NCBI RefSeq assembly: GCF_002999335.1
Contig: NW_020312425.1
Span: 186,001-250,000 of the forward strand
DNA: 64,000 nucleotides
Source of the DNA: Cyclospora cayetanensis
Lineage: Eukaryota > Apicomplexa > Conoidasida > Eucoccidiorida > Eimeriidae
Direction: 5' to 3'
Part shown: positions 11,618 through 22,092 of the stretch, piece after piece
How the letters are laid out: each line of letters opens with the position of its first letter
How positions within the stretch are numbered: the first letter of the stretch is position 1
Program-made: the position numbers and the translations under genes
The notes under the pieces: model-generated
The model's input: the letters and a program-made list of their open reading frames with translations, nothing else
What the model was told of the DNA's origin: nothing
Databases searched by the model: none

Positions 11618-13821
11618 CTTCTTCTTGAGAGCTCTTTGTCTCAAAGATAGGCACTCTCCGAGTCTTATCTTGTTCCAGGTGTGGAGCGGCAGCCAGTGCG
11701 CTACCCGCAACACTAGTGCATGCGGGCAATAGGGCGAAACAGTGGGCTTCCCGCAGCAGCTAGCTCCAGACATCGTGCGCACTGCGCTAGCGGCATATCT
11801 GTCAAACGCATCACACCGAAAGAATGCCTAGGCGCGAACAGGCTATTGAAAATCAGCAGAGGCACATGCGGGCGGTAGGTAACTTCGCACGAATCTATCC
11901 GTCGGTCTGCGCAGGTGTTGAGGCTTGTAGCATGAAAAAGCTTGCGCGTACACCGTAGCAGAGGGCCTTAAGATTCCCGGGGTTTTACACTTTGAGAGCT
12001 TCGTTGTCACGAGGAGGGGCACGTGGCACTGAACTTGAATTCCAAAGGGGGCAGCCTCCACCTGCAGAGACAACATGCACGAAAACAACAGCCCGCCAAA
12101 GCTGCAGAAGTCGCAGAATCAATGCGTAAAGCAGCCGTACGGGCAACGATGCAACGCACTGCGTAGCAGTCCTATGAACAGCTTTCAACCAGAAAACGCA
12201 TCCCCCAACCTTAGAGTCCCCATATACCAACCTGCAAGGAACGGCAGAATGCTTCAGACGCGGCTTTGGTGGCAGCATACGCGCTGTACAGCGGATCCGA
12301 GGGCAGCTGCGAGCTGCTGCTGCCCACGCAAACGATCATTCCCTGCTTGCGCGCCTTCATCCCTGCGGCAACACACACCCTTGTTACGGCGTACGTACAC
12401 TCCATACCCTAAACCGAGTCGAACAAAGCCCCGCAAGTGCACACACATTTTTCCCATCAGAGGCCTCGATTTTTTTTGAAGTCTCATCAGACGCCTCGAC
12501 GGTGCTAGCCCACACGCGCAATCTGTAAATCACGAAAACCCTGACAGTTGTCTGTACACCCCATCACTCACCAGGGAAGACGGCGCGGGTTACCACAAGG
12601 GTGGCTCGGACGTTCACATCAACGAGTTCATTCACCAAAGAGAGAGGTACTTCATCATAGTACTGCGCACAAACCGAATGTCTCAGTAGCATTTTAAACG
12701 TCTTTATGTGTATAATTGTGGGCAAGGGCCTTCCTGACTGCATGCCAATCATGGAAATATCGGCTCCCCCTCGATCGTGGCTAGCTCAGCGGCAGCCGCC
12801 GGTGCCTCGCTGACCATGGCGTGTGGATACGATATGCCAACATTGTTGATGAGCACTCCCACCGAGAGACCCTCCACTGCTCCCGAGATTTTCTTGTAAA
12901 TCTCCTCAGAGGACTCCGTGGCAAAATCAACTACAAGCCGCGATACGGTCAGCGCGTGAGGTGCGGCCGTTTCCAGCTGCAGCAGAGCAGTGGCGAGAAG
13001 CAGCAAGCAGCAGCAGCTTATGCACAACATAAGAAGAGGCAATCCAGGGAAGGAAAGATGTGCTAGGAGAGAGTGCATGACAACAGATCACAATAGAGAC
13101 GGCGGAACAAGCCACATGCAACAAAAGAAAGGCAGAAGAACAGCAGATAATGAGGTTGCCGCGAAGAAAGGGAGACCATGCAAAGGACGATTCGGAGATG
13201 TTCACTTAGACAGATTCACGTAAAGTCTTGGCAGCTGTCGTTTGGGCATCCACAGACCCCTGTGTGCGTTGTTTCGTGGTTCACACCTCTCTGGTGACAT
13301 CCTTAAGCTTTTGATCATTTCTAGCAATAAGGAGGAGCTTCTTAAATCCCTTCTTTACGAGCTGGTTGGCCATCGCCTTGCCAATGCCATCGGAGGCGCC
13401 AGTAATCACTGCCCATTCTCCGTAGGACACCAGATTCTTTCCCGCGACAAACCGCTGCAACAAAAGCGCACCACAGGCAGACTACTGCATCCAGATGCGA
13501 GTGCAGATGTTAGTACGTGGCAGGCGCACACGTGGGTAGGGAAAGAATTGCTCTGCTGCCCTGGTTGTTCGCTGAATTCAAAGCCCCCTTTTGTGAGATG
13601 GGAGGGCAACGAAGGCTTGAAAGGCGGGGGAAAGGAGCAACAGGGAAAACGTGTGTGACCTTGGCGATGGCGCAGAGGCAACAGACGAGGCAGATGATAA
13701 TCCGGAGAGCCATGAGGCTAGCAAGAAGAAGCACAAAGCAGGACATGAAAGGGCAAGCAGCGAAGTGCTCCAGCATGCGCTGGCAGCAGTCGCAGTGCCC
13801 CAACAAGCCTGAGCCAAACAT
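11618..13821 (-). CDS. Very-long-chain 3-oxoacyl-CoA reductase (17-beta-HSD12/KAR family)
   Basis: This is the NADPH-dependent ketoreductase of the ER fatty acid elongation cycle, reducing 3-ketoacyl-CoA made by ELO-type elongases. Exon 1 (13821-13660) encodes the N-terminal membrane segment ([20 protein letters not shown]) from ATG at 13821. Exon 2 (13454 to about 13287) carries the Rossmann motif [18 protein letters not shown]. Exon 3 (12976-12815) has [13 protein letters not shown]. Exon 4 (12662-12572) has [20 protein letters not shown]. Exon 5 (12362-12232) has the catalytic serine region ([12 protein letters not shown]) and YAATK, the Tyr-x3-Lys active site. Exon 6 starts with [15 protein letters not shown] near 12074 and has VTTKLSK. 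A further exon near 11800-11618 reads [17 protein letters not shown] and ends at GTGAGA. Phases of exons 1 to 6 agree. The donor of exon 6 and the final exon, where a dilysine ER signal would be expected, were not resolved. All catalytic residues of the short-chain dehydrogenase family are present. Confidence 0.9.
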
Positions 13822-14585
13822 TGCTTCCACGGACAGGAGTGCGCGTGAAGGCCAGAGAGAAGAGCTAAGCGGCGGCAATAAAACAAAGTGATTTCTGCAC
13901 CGCACACAGGCGCAGGGAACAGACAAGTGTGTTCGATGAGACTCAAGAGGAGTGTCTGGACGTGCACCGCAGCGCGGAAGATTTCCGAACAACAGCCGTT
14001 GATGAATTGAAACCACTGCCACGCCCCAGATACAGAAATTTGAGCACCTATAGTCAAACACGGGTCACAGTTTCGGCCTCCGTGGTTTCGCTGCAGAAGA
14101 GACTGAAGCAGTTCAGGACCAGTCTGTGTATTCACGGGGGATGAACAACCACTCAGAAAGTGCAGGGGAACACACGAACGAGGCAGTGCCTCAAACTGAG
14201 CGAAGGGGAGAGAACGCAAAAAGAGACCGCAAGATACAGAAAGAAAGCGATGAACACACACGAAGACGGCGAGACAGCGTGGCAGTGCGGTCAAAAAGGC
14301 TAGGAATGCTTCATGGAGGGAATGTGTGGCAGTCTTCGTAGACGATTAGGCATCTGTTGTTTGCGGAACTCGTACCTCGAAGTATTTGCTGTGCGTTTTT
14401 AGCAGTGTTGTTGAAGTGTGACGGCTGGAAGCGAGAGGCAGGCACACTTGCAAACTGCCTCTAATACCCGCACCGTCGGTGCAGCGGCGAAGGCGCTTGG
14501 GGCTTGAGCAGGAAGCAGAGAGCGGAAGGCTGTTTTCTCGATCTTTCTGGCAGAGTTGTTCTTTTTCCTTTTGTATTATTTCCTG
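13822..14585. other. Gene-free interval upstream of the reductase gene
   Basis: Only shadow frames were seen. The part next to 13821 should contain the promoter and 5' leader of the reductase gene, and the left-hand end of the minus-strand gene at 14586 may extend into it. No motif stands out. Confidence 0.4.
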
Positions 14586-15136
14586 TTAGTTTTTGACTTT
14601 TGCAGCCCGAAGGCCGAGAAAACAGGAGGAGGACGTGACGCTGCAAGTCTGCCTCCGCAGGTTGCTACCGCGGGCACCCTTGCACCTGCTGTCAGGCATA
14701 GTACATCCGTAGAGCTGCAAACCCTGGAAGTACGCCTCCTGAAGCTGCATCGGATGCAGCAGCGGGAGCAGCAGCTTGAGGCTCTGTGCTGTGCCCTGCG
14801 GCAACGCGGCTGGCGAGTTCGTGATGGAGTCCAGTACGGTGTTGACCTTCTTCTCTATAGGAGCTGTGGGATCAAGACGACAGGACAAGGCATAGACTTG
14901 CACCAGCGGCACGCACCATTCCTGCTGTTGCTCCTTGACCCTTCTGTTACGTGGCGCTCGGTCTCAGGAGCATCTCGCCTGGCCTCCTCTGTGGGCAAGG
15001 ATTTACTGCTCGCAGCGCCTCTGCTGCCCCCCGCGGCAACCCCTTCTGCCTCTGCGGCAACATCAAACGCGGGATTGAAGGAAGCGAGTGCAACAGAGAG
15101 TGCGCTTGTTGGAGAAGCTAGGCTGGCCTTCCGCAT
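14586..15136 (-). CDS. Uncharacterised minus-strand gene, probably two exons
   Basis: Two adjacent minus-strand frames look coding. The first ATG-led frame starts at 15136 (MRKASLASPTSALSVALASF) and is Ala/Ser/Glu-rich. The second, from about 14925 to a TAA at 14586, reads WCVPLVQVYALSCRLDPTAP, then a helical stretch with LLLPLLHPMQLQEAYFQGLQ, and ends in a basic tail. They are offset in frame, so an intron between about 15030 and 14925 is likely; an acceptor (CAG before GAATGG) fits. No family is recognised. The gene is divergent from UTP11, with 200 bp between the two starts, so they may share a promoter region. Because the exon junction is unresolved the protein cannot be given exactly. 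Confidence 0.45.
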
Positions 15137-15336
15137 CTTGCGGATTCGCCGCTTTGCTCCTTTGCTCGAGAAATAGATACCCTGACGCGGTATGCCTGTT
15201 TTTCTGACTTCTTTTGCCGCGTTCTCGTGGTTTTTCGAAGTTTGTTTTGTTCCCAAGCCCTTCAAGCGGGTGAGGTAACGCTGTGCTTACCTACCTACCT
15301 CTTGGTGTTGAACGTGTAGCAGTTCTGGAAGCAATA

Positions 15337-16335
15337 ATGGCAGGCTCTTTGCAGCAGTTGGTGCGAAAGAGGGGGTACAGAGAGCGCGGTCAGGCTGCGC
15401 ATAGGACCCACAAACACAAAACTTTGGAGAAAAAGAAGGACTGGCAGCAGCGGTCGCGGCGCTACAAGCAACAGCAGCAGCTGCTACAACATCTGTCCGA
15501 AAAGGCGAGGACTCGGAATCCCAATGAGTTCTGCTGCAAACTACTAAGGGCGCACCAGATAGGTGGAGGCGCAGATGGCCTTAAGAGCAAGAATGCCGGA
15601 CTGGTGATGCTGGCGAGGGGCGATGTTGCCGCGGCGACTGCTGCTAGATCCCCTGCTGCTGCCGCAGCGGCAGCAGCGGAAGTTCTGCGAACCGCCTCCC
15701 GTTCGTCCCTCGTGTCTACGCGAAGCGCCAAGAAGTTGCAGCATACAAAGAAGCAGCTTGTCAAGGCTCAAGAGAAGGCGGCTTCCGGAGCAGCTGCACT
15801 GCTTCAGCTCAAGGAGCAAACACTGAGGCAGCGCGTGAAAAAGCAAGCTGTTACTCTGGGTCAGGGCTTTGTCTGCACGCAAGCTGGCCGGCAGCACCTC
15901 ATCCTTCACACTGACTCCGAGGCGTCCGACAGTGACGAAGCTGAAGGAAACACTTCGCAGCAAATGCAGCGGAAAGCAGCAGCAGAAAGCATGTCGGACA
16001 GTTCCGAGAGCGACTCGGAGTGCCGCTGGTTGGAGCTCGCGAAGAAACCCAGGCAGCAACGCATAGCCGCAATGACAGTTGTAGAAGAGATGGATGGCGA
16101 AGTGGACTCTAAGAGTGAGCAGAGCGAGAGTGAGGATGACCGGAAAGAGGGCGAAGCGGCGTATAAACAGATGCACAGCGCGTTGCTGCATGCACAACGG
16201 CTGCGGCGGCTGCAATTGCAGCTTCAGCAGCAGCGCGATAACCAAAAACCGGGGAAGAGGAGGCAAGTTGTGGTGAAGGGGACAGACGGAAAGGAAATAA
16301 AAACCACCAAGTGGTTTATGGAGAGAAAAAAGTGA
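15337..16335 (+). CDS. UTP11: U3 snoRNA-associated protein UTP11 homologue
   Basis: A 332-residue intronless gene. UTP11 is a component of the small-subunit processome and is needed for 18S rRNA maturation in the nucleolus. The N-terminus is the family signature: a short basic start, KRGYRERGQAAHRTHKHKTL, EKKKDWQQRSRRYKQQQQ, and KARTRNPNEFCCKLLRAHQI. The C-terminus ends in the conserved GKEIKTTKWFMERKK pattern. I chose the ATG at 15337 because the signature follows it directly; the open frame 18 codons upstream lacks an ATG. The family is usually about 250 residues; the excess is an Ala run (about residues 105-120), acidic Ser-rich segments (DSSESDSECR) and a Gln-rich helix, typical coccidian low-complexity inserts. 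The Ser/Glu patches could be CK2 sites, which is inference. Confidence 0.95.
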   Translation: MAGSLQQLVRKRGYRERGQAAHRTHKHKTLEKKKDWQQRSRRYKQQQQLLQHLSEKARTRNPNEFCCKLLRAHQIGGGADGLKSKNAGLVMLARGDVAAATAARSPAAAAAAAAEVLRTASRSSLVSTRSAKKLQHTKKQLVKAQEKAASGAAALLQLKEQTLRQRVKKQAVTLGQGFVCTQAGRQHLILHTDSEASDSDEAEGNTSQQMQRKAAAESMSDSSESDSECRWLELAKKPRQQRIAAMTVVEEMDGEVDSKSEQSESEDDRKEGEAAYKQMHSALLHAQRLRRLQLQLQQQRDNQKPGKRRQVVVKGTDGKEIKTTKWFMERKK

Positions 16336-16983
16336 TTTCCAGGTGCATGCGAGCGTGGGGTAAATTCTTATGGACGTAACTTCTTTTGCAAAGAGGCTAC
16401 AGCGTAGTGGCATGAGACTTTTGTAAGCGCAGTGACTGATAGGAGATTAAAAAAGTCGAGACTTGGGGAGTTTGTCAGAGAGCTGCAGTGCGGTGCAGGG
16501 AGCAGCAGGCGAATGGCAGCGACGTAGTCGACTGCACACTGCCGGAGGTATAGTGAAATTTAGTCACATTCGTGCAGACCCGAACGGGGTCTATGTGCGT
16601 GTAAAGCCGATGAATCGTCATGTAGCTAGATGATTGTCCGAAGCTTAGGGGAGTGCTTATAGTACAAAGGTGGAATGAGCCACCATAGTGAAACCCGAGT
16701 CAGCAGGCCCTTACCACGCCTCCCTTGATGTGTCTTCAAAACGAGGTATGACCACGTATCTCCTGGGTCTATCTAGATGGCTAGACCCCAGCTAACTACG
16801 CGACCACTTTGAGAAAATGACATTCTGTAGTGGGGCCTACAAACACGCAACCATTTTACTTTCCTCGCTCGTATAGTTGAGATCTGGTGTCAGGCTTGCC
16901 CTCCCGAGACCTAGACACGATGGCGAGAGGCGTTCCAGCTCCAGGCGATCTTCGGAAGTTCGTGTCACTCTTGACTTCTTCAT
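16336..16983. other. Convergent intergenic region
   Basis: This lies between the 3' ends of UTP11 (plus) and the secreted-protein gene (minus). It should hold both 3' untranslated regions. No further gene is seen. Confidence 0.5.
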
Positions 16984-18669
16984 TTATTGGGCGCTGTCGG
17001 AGGGGTTCCTGCGAGTATCCCCAAGGTCTATAGGGCGGGGGGTGAGAGGTGGCAAGTGCGCACTGGTCGGAGACTCATGGACTGCTGGTTGGGGGGGCTG
17101 CGGTATGTTGGAGGGACTTCCACTAGGTAGAGAGGGTGTAGTGGCTGCTGCCGAATCACTGCCCTTAGCACCACCTTGTTCGCCTGCATTTTTTAAGTTC
17201 GGGGGGGGCGAGAGCCACTGGGATTTCAGGACCTTGCCAACCACACTCGAGGCAGAGCCTGGCGATCGCGACACAGTGCCGGAAGGCCCTTGTACTGGTG
17301 GCTTTGGTTGTGGCTCAGAAAGCATCGCAGTCGTAGGATCCATATCACGGGATCCCCCTGGCGTTGGCTCCGGAGGACTTTGCTGTGTACGCGAAGCTCC
17401 GGATGTGGACGGCGATATGTCAACTTGTGGTTGAAGCGAGGTGGCTGCAGAATCATCAGGGGGAGTGACTTTCTGCAGCGCTCTAGGGTCCCATTCGTTA
17501 GAGAGTGCGTATTTGGCTTCGTGCCCAATTTCTAACCACTTACGGGTAAGTGCGTCATTATCTTCTTTCATCTGAGGTGTTTCTTCCAATTCCTTACGAA
17601 TTTGGTCTATCACATTCAAACACCCCACAGCAACACTCCAATTGACTTCCGCTTGGTCATCCAGCTCTCTTATCCAGTATTCCTTCTCATGCTCAAAATC
17701 ATACAGGTCATCTGCCGAAACCGCGTCTCCCGCGTCACTCGCCTCGTAGAAGTTCCGAACGCTGTCCTCTACTTTCTTTATCATTGGCTTCAGGTCAAGA
17801 GGAACTGATGGCGTGGGGTGCGGGTTGAGAGGAGAGAAACCGGGGGTTCTAGGGTGCCTTTCGTAGAACTCGGGAGTAAATTCTTCGGGTTCCATTATCA
17901 TGGAGGTATACTTTTCGAAAATGGCGAGGAGTGCTGGATACTTTACGTATTTTATGGTCATCTCATCGGGAATTCTTCCCCTTTCTGTAAGCTTGTAAAA
18001 AGCCCTTTCCTCGCTCAGCGCGACCCACCAATCCATAGCCACAGCTCCCTCTATCCTCTTCAATTCAATGTACTGCTTTCTCTCTTCCTCAGGTCCAAGT
18101 ATCGGTGGAGAACTCGTTGCAGGGTTCTGCACTGGGGGGGCCACCGGGGGTGGGGTCACATCTGGAGGTGCAGATGAAGGACCCGGGGCAGGGGACGTAG
18201 GCCGTTCAACCTTAGGTCGATTACGCAAGGCACGACGCCTACGTGGTTTAACCCGGGGAGGATTCCTGCGGGCACGATGCCTAAGCATGATTTCCTGAGG
18301 TAGGTCAGAAAGGGCGTGAATAGACCAATGCAAGAGGCGCAGAGGCGTCAAGATTGTATCGCCGAGAAGGAGTAAATCGGCTTGAAGCCCTCTCCATAAG
18401 GACATGAGTAGGCTGTTTACGGCCTGACGTCCAGATTCCGGGTTACCCTCACCAAGTCTAGCCAAAAGCTGGCAGGCCGTAGAGTGTTCTCCAGCAGCAC
18501 CTTCTTGCCGCGCGACGTCTTGTGACGTAGAAGGAACCTCATGCGCTTCGGGGGGATGTTCGTCTGGAGCCTTTTCTTTTTTTTCATCATCATTTGGGGG
18601 CATCGCTGCATCTGCACAGCCGAGGGCCAGGAGGGCCGCTACTGCGGCACCAATGACGATGCCTCTCAT
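16984..18669 (-). CDS. Secreted protein of unknown family
   Basis: A single-exon 561-residue protein. The ATG at 18669 is chosen because it gives a classic signal peptide (MRGIVIGAAVAALLALGCAD, cleavage likely after ADA at about residue 21); the open frame begins 10 codons earlier with TTG. After an acidic, Pro-rich spacer comes a helical segment with LLARLGEGNPES, then a basic stretch rich in Arg (PRVKPRRRRALRNRPKV, a possible processing or nuclear-localisation signal) and a Pro linker. A compact central domain at about residues 195-415 is rich in Trp, Tyr and charged residues (AMDWWVALSEERAFYKL; EKEYWIRELDDQAEVNWSVA). The C-terminal 150 residues are disordered Ser/Pro/Gln. The mature protein has almost no cysteine, unlike SAG-type surface antigens. 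An exported or secretory-organelle protein is plausible; no function can be assigned. Confidence 0.8.
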   Translation of the reverse strand: MRGIVIGAAVAALLALGCADAAMPPNDDEKKEKAPDEHPPEAHEVPSTSQDVARQEGAAGEHSTACQLLARLGEGNPESGRQAVNSLLMSLWRGLQADLLLLGDTILTPLRLLHWSIHALSDLPQEIMLRHRARRNPPRVKPRRRRALRNRPKVERPTSPAPGPSSAPPDVTPPPVAPPVQNPATSSPPILGPEEERKQYIELKRIEGAVAMDWWVALSEERAFYKLTERGRIPDEMTIKYVKYPALLAIFEKYTSMIMEPEEFTPEFYERHPRTPGFSPLNPHPTPSVPLDLKPMIKKVEDSVRNFYEASDAGDAVSADDLYDFEHEKEYWIRELDDQAEVNWSVAVGCLNVIDQIRKELEETPQMKEDNDALTRKWLEIGHEAKYALSNEWDPRALQKVTPPDDSAATSLQPQVDISPSTSGASRTQQSPPEPTPGGSRDMDPTTAMLSEPQPKPPVQGPSGTVSRSPGSASSVVGKVLKSQWLSPPPNLKNAGEQGGAKGSDSAAATTPSLPSGSPSNIPQPPQPAVHESPTSAHLPPLTPRPIDLGDTRRNPSDSAQ

Positions 18670-19659
18670 CCTTCGCGAAATAAGCCAAACACTCGCCAAG
18701 AAAGACTGTTATTTGGTCCCTCACGTGAAAAAAAGATTTAATTAATGAACCACACGTGGACAAATGCAGCAAAAAGCTGCTTGCGCTGCTGCAGGAACCC
18801 GGTTATCGAGGAGTCACTGCTGCTCCCCTATATTCCGAGTGCGACAACAGTCTCCTCGCGGCACGGAAGTTAGATCCAAGATATCAGGTAGGATGTAAAC
18901 ATATAATACTTTTACATTAAAAACAAGGCACAAAGTAAATATGCAAAAACATTGAGGACACGACATTTGCAGGCAAGTCGGCGGCGCGCAAAAGGACGGA
19001 GACGGGCAAGAGCCTCGCACTAGGCAAACGGACTTGCGCGGAGGGTTCCTATTTCTAGCTCACCTTCCTTTTCTTGTCGGGTCCCACCAGTCTGGAAATA
19101 TCGCCTTATCTATTTACTCATATCTTAGAAAGGACAGGTGAGACCTCTTAGGGGGTCCCGAAGACGAATAAGGAATGCACAGTGAGATCAAACCAGACCC
19201 CTCACCTTCGCCTTGACAGACATCTGGATCCTAGCGGCACGAGGTAGAGCTCTAAACTTCGCAGTCACCCTGTATTACAACGACTTGTGTTTCGTGACTG
19301 CCTTTTAAGTCTGTTTCGAATTATTAACGGCGTAGAATGTCACAGAAACAGACGGAATTAGAACATTTGTCCCTCGAGGCGGCTTCCTAATCTCCTACGG
19401 ACTACGCTGTATTCATGCAGCAAAAACTGAATTCTCAGCAAGTAAACTTGGCACTAGTGACACATGGGCGCTATGACTTGGCTGTGGCTATATTCTACCT
19501 CCTGCGCACCAGGAATTCAGCTTGCTATACACATAAATGCTCTGTCTCGGTGCTCAAGTTACTTCATGTGCAGGATCCGAAGCTACATTTTGCACTTTCT
19601 GCTACACTTACAGTATTCAGCCCGAATCGCTGAAACGTAAATAATTGGCTTGTCGTGTG

Positions 19660-19800
19660 TCATATTTAGTGCGGGGTACTTCCCACTCGCTACCACAAGG
19701 CGCAGCGTTCGGTGCGTCTACTCCAGACGCTATGCGCAAATAGCTGTGAATGCTCGGAGTGCATTGAACGGGCAGCTACGTCGACCATTGGTGGCTATGT
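19660..19800 (+). repeat. Diverged solo copy of the retroelement-associated repeat
   Basis: The stretch with CGCAGCGTTCGGTGCGTCTA, then GTGAATGCTCGGAGTGCATT, aligns by eye with 58300-58380 and 50680-50735, including AATGCTCGGAGTGC. The copy is short and decayed. Confidence 0.4.
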
Positions 19801-19968
19801 ACTCTTATGTCGGGTTCTGTGTGATGGCAGGAGGGGAGGTGGTAGCTTTCTTCAAAACGTTCAATAACTTTGTGTGAAGTCCGTTTCGAGCCTGGAGTCA
19901 ACTGTTTCCCTAAGGAAACCTCATACGAAGCGTTGCAGTATATATCAATGTGCATGTGCGAGGAGTTC

Positions 19969-19988
19969 TAAGGAGGTCGACCTCCTTA
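19969..19988. repeat. 20-bp perfect palindrome
   Basis: TAAGGAGGTCGACCTCCTTA reads the same on both strands, centred on a GTCGAC hexamer. It lies in a gene-poor stretch and is far from any recognised start codon. Confidence 0.9.
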
Positions 19989-22092
19989 CAAGCCAGCTAC
20001 CTTTCCACCCCGTTGGCGGGGTTCCTCGCGGGTAGGAGGAACATTCGTTAGTGGAAAAGAGCGTAATTCTCTCTATTGAGGGATCCCAAAAGGCGGCACT
20101 TTAACGTAGGAGCTCGAGGCCTGAGCGGAAGCATGACCCTTTCACGCAGTCAAAACGACCTAGCTCCGTTGCTGTCCCTACCGGGATCTATGTTCCCATA
20201 TATCTGCATGCAGTCAAAGGAGCGTTGTTTCGTCGTACTGATGCCATGATTAGGCCAGTGGGAAGCTACAGGCAGTCAGCCGCAGCTCACCTCAAGTTCC
20301 AAAGCTCCCAGCGTCATTACCGGTATTTTCGCAGCACGCAAGCTCCCCAACTTGATTGAAAGTCCTGAAAAACGAGGCCCCAGAAAGGGGTGGCTGCGTG
20401 CGGCTTACTCTCAGTGCTTGACACATCAACTGCAGCAGTACGACGCAGCCAGGAGGACCCCTAGGCGAGTCTCGAGGGACTTTGTTCGCAGACAAGAGGC
20501 CTTATTAGCTCTCAGCCCGCCGTTATGAGGTATGCAATACCCGCTCCCTTCCCCCTGCGAGCCGAGCATCTTGCACCAGAGGATGTTCGAAAAGGTGTCC
20601 TTGAAGGCGTATGACGCAGTGAGTGCCTTAAGTATACGGCCGCGGGTTGCCCCGTAGAAATCCTCTTCCTGTCTCCGCCGCATGCAGGGAAAACTCTAGT
20701 GAGACACGAGGGACATGCGCGGGGATAAGGGGCCAAAAGTATGCCTCTAAACCACCAGGGGACTAATCCTTCATCTTTCTGTCTAGAGAACTTTGCGAGC
20801 CTGGATGAATTCACAGGCCCATGCTCGTTTGACGTTTCTGGAGCAACGAACACCGTTTGTTAGTCGGTATTCTCATTTCTGCATACTCTTTGCTCACTGC
20901 TCTGCTTTGCACTCTGGCTCTGAAGTCTTCTGCCCAGTCTGTATTCCCCCGGCTGCCAGACATTTCTATGCGTCTCTGTCCTCTGTGCGAATTTCTGTCG
21001 GCTCCCTTATCTTTATGTCTCCACATCCATCTCGCTGTAAATCTATTCCGCAGCTTCTGCCTCCGTGCCTCAATTCTCGGTGTCTAGTACAACTCACTCT
21101 GCCTGTTTCCTGCACCGTGTTCAGACTCCTTGTGAGAGGCTTATTCTATAGAATTACAATGAAAAGCCAGAATCCCCACCTTCGGGTTTAGTGGTGGGGG
21201 GGCACTCTAGCCAGATTTCCAGCAACTCTTCCTGCAGAATAAGAAGAAGACCACGAGGCCCCCTGATGGCGGCAGCATCAGCGCCCCACGCTCACCTGCC
21301 GCCCCTGAATGTTAACGTCGGAGCTTCTATCAATAAACACAAGCGATTTACACAAGCACGTACAGGACTCCTCCTGGGAACCCTCAAAGCTCTTATCAAA
21401 TCCACCACCGCCCACATGCACGTTCAAGGATCCAGCAACATCTTATCCATTCTTCCAAGTTTTGCTCGCTATTTCTACCTCTCTACACACTTATGTCGCG
21501 GTTATCGTGCGTGTCCGAACACTTTCGCGAGGCTAAGACAATAGTAGGGAGGACGTTTCTGGGACCATGTTCTCCGCTGCCGCCGGTTACTAGCCAGACC
21601 ATGAAGCGTCGGGCAACACGAAAGGTCCTTAAGGCCCCCTGCCCCCCCCACAGTGTAGCGAGGTCGCCTCCCCTCTCAGCTGCTATCCACGATTTCATAC
21701 CTAAGCTGTGAGGAGCCCCACAAGCGTCCCTCTGCCGGAGCAGCAAAAGGGGCCTCGTTCCCATCCTGCCACCATGTCTCCCGATTAAAACGGCCAATAC
21801 CCTAATACTCCAGGCGATATGCACCAGTGCCGCGCCAAGCTGCTCCGTATGGGATAATCAAAGGGATCGAAAAAGCCTCTCTTCGAAGGTCTCGTTCCTT
21901 TCGGTTGACTAATACAAGGACCGGAGCGCCCATACAATCGACAAGAGTCACCTTATCAGAGTTTCCAAACGTACCGCTGCTGCGGCCATCACATAGGAGA
22001 GGGCCCCCGCGTACAAAAGTCCCCACTGTTGCTCTTGCTGCTGCGATTTTCAAAATGTCGCTTCTACTATTGTTGCTCCGCCACGGTTCCTG

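Larger units (their letters stand above)
18670..22092. other. Gene-poor 3.4-kb interval
   Basis: Only short shadow frames occur. It contains a 20-bp palindrome at 19969-19988 and, at 19660-19800, a weak copy of the dispersed repeat found beside two of the retroelements. Base composition is AT-richer than in the neighbouring genes. An old, unrecognised mobile-element remnant is possible. Confidence 0.45.
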
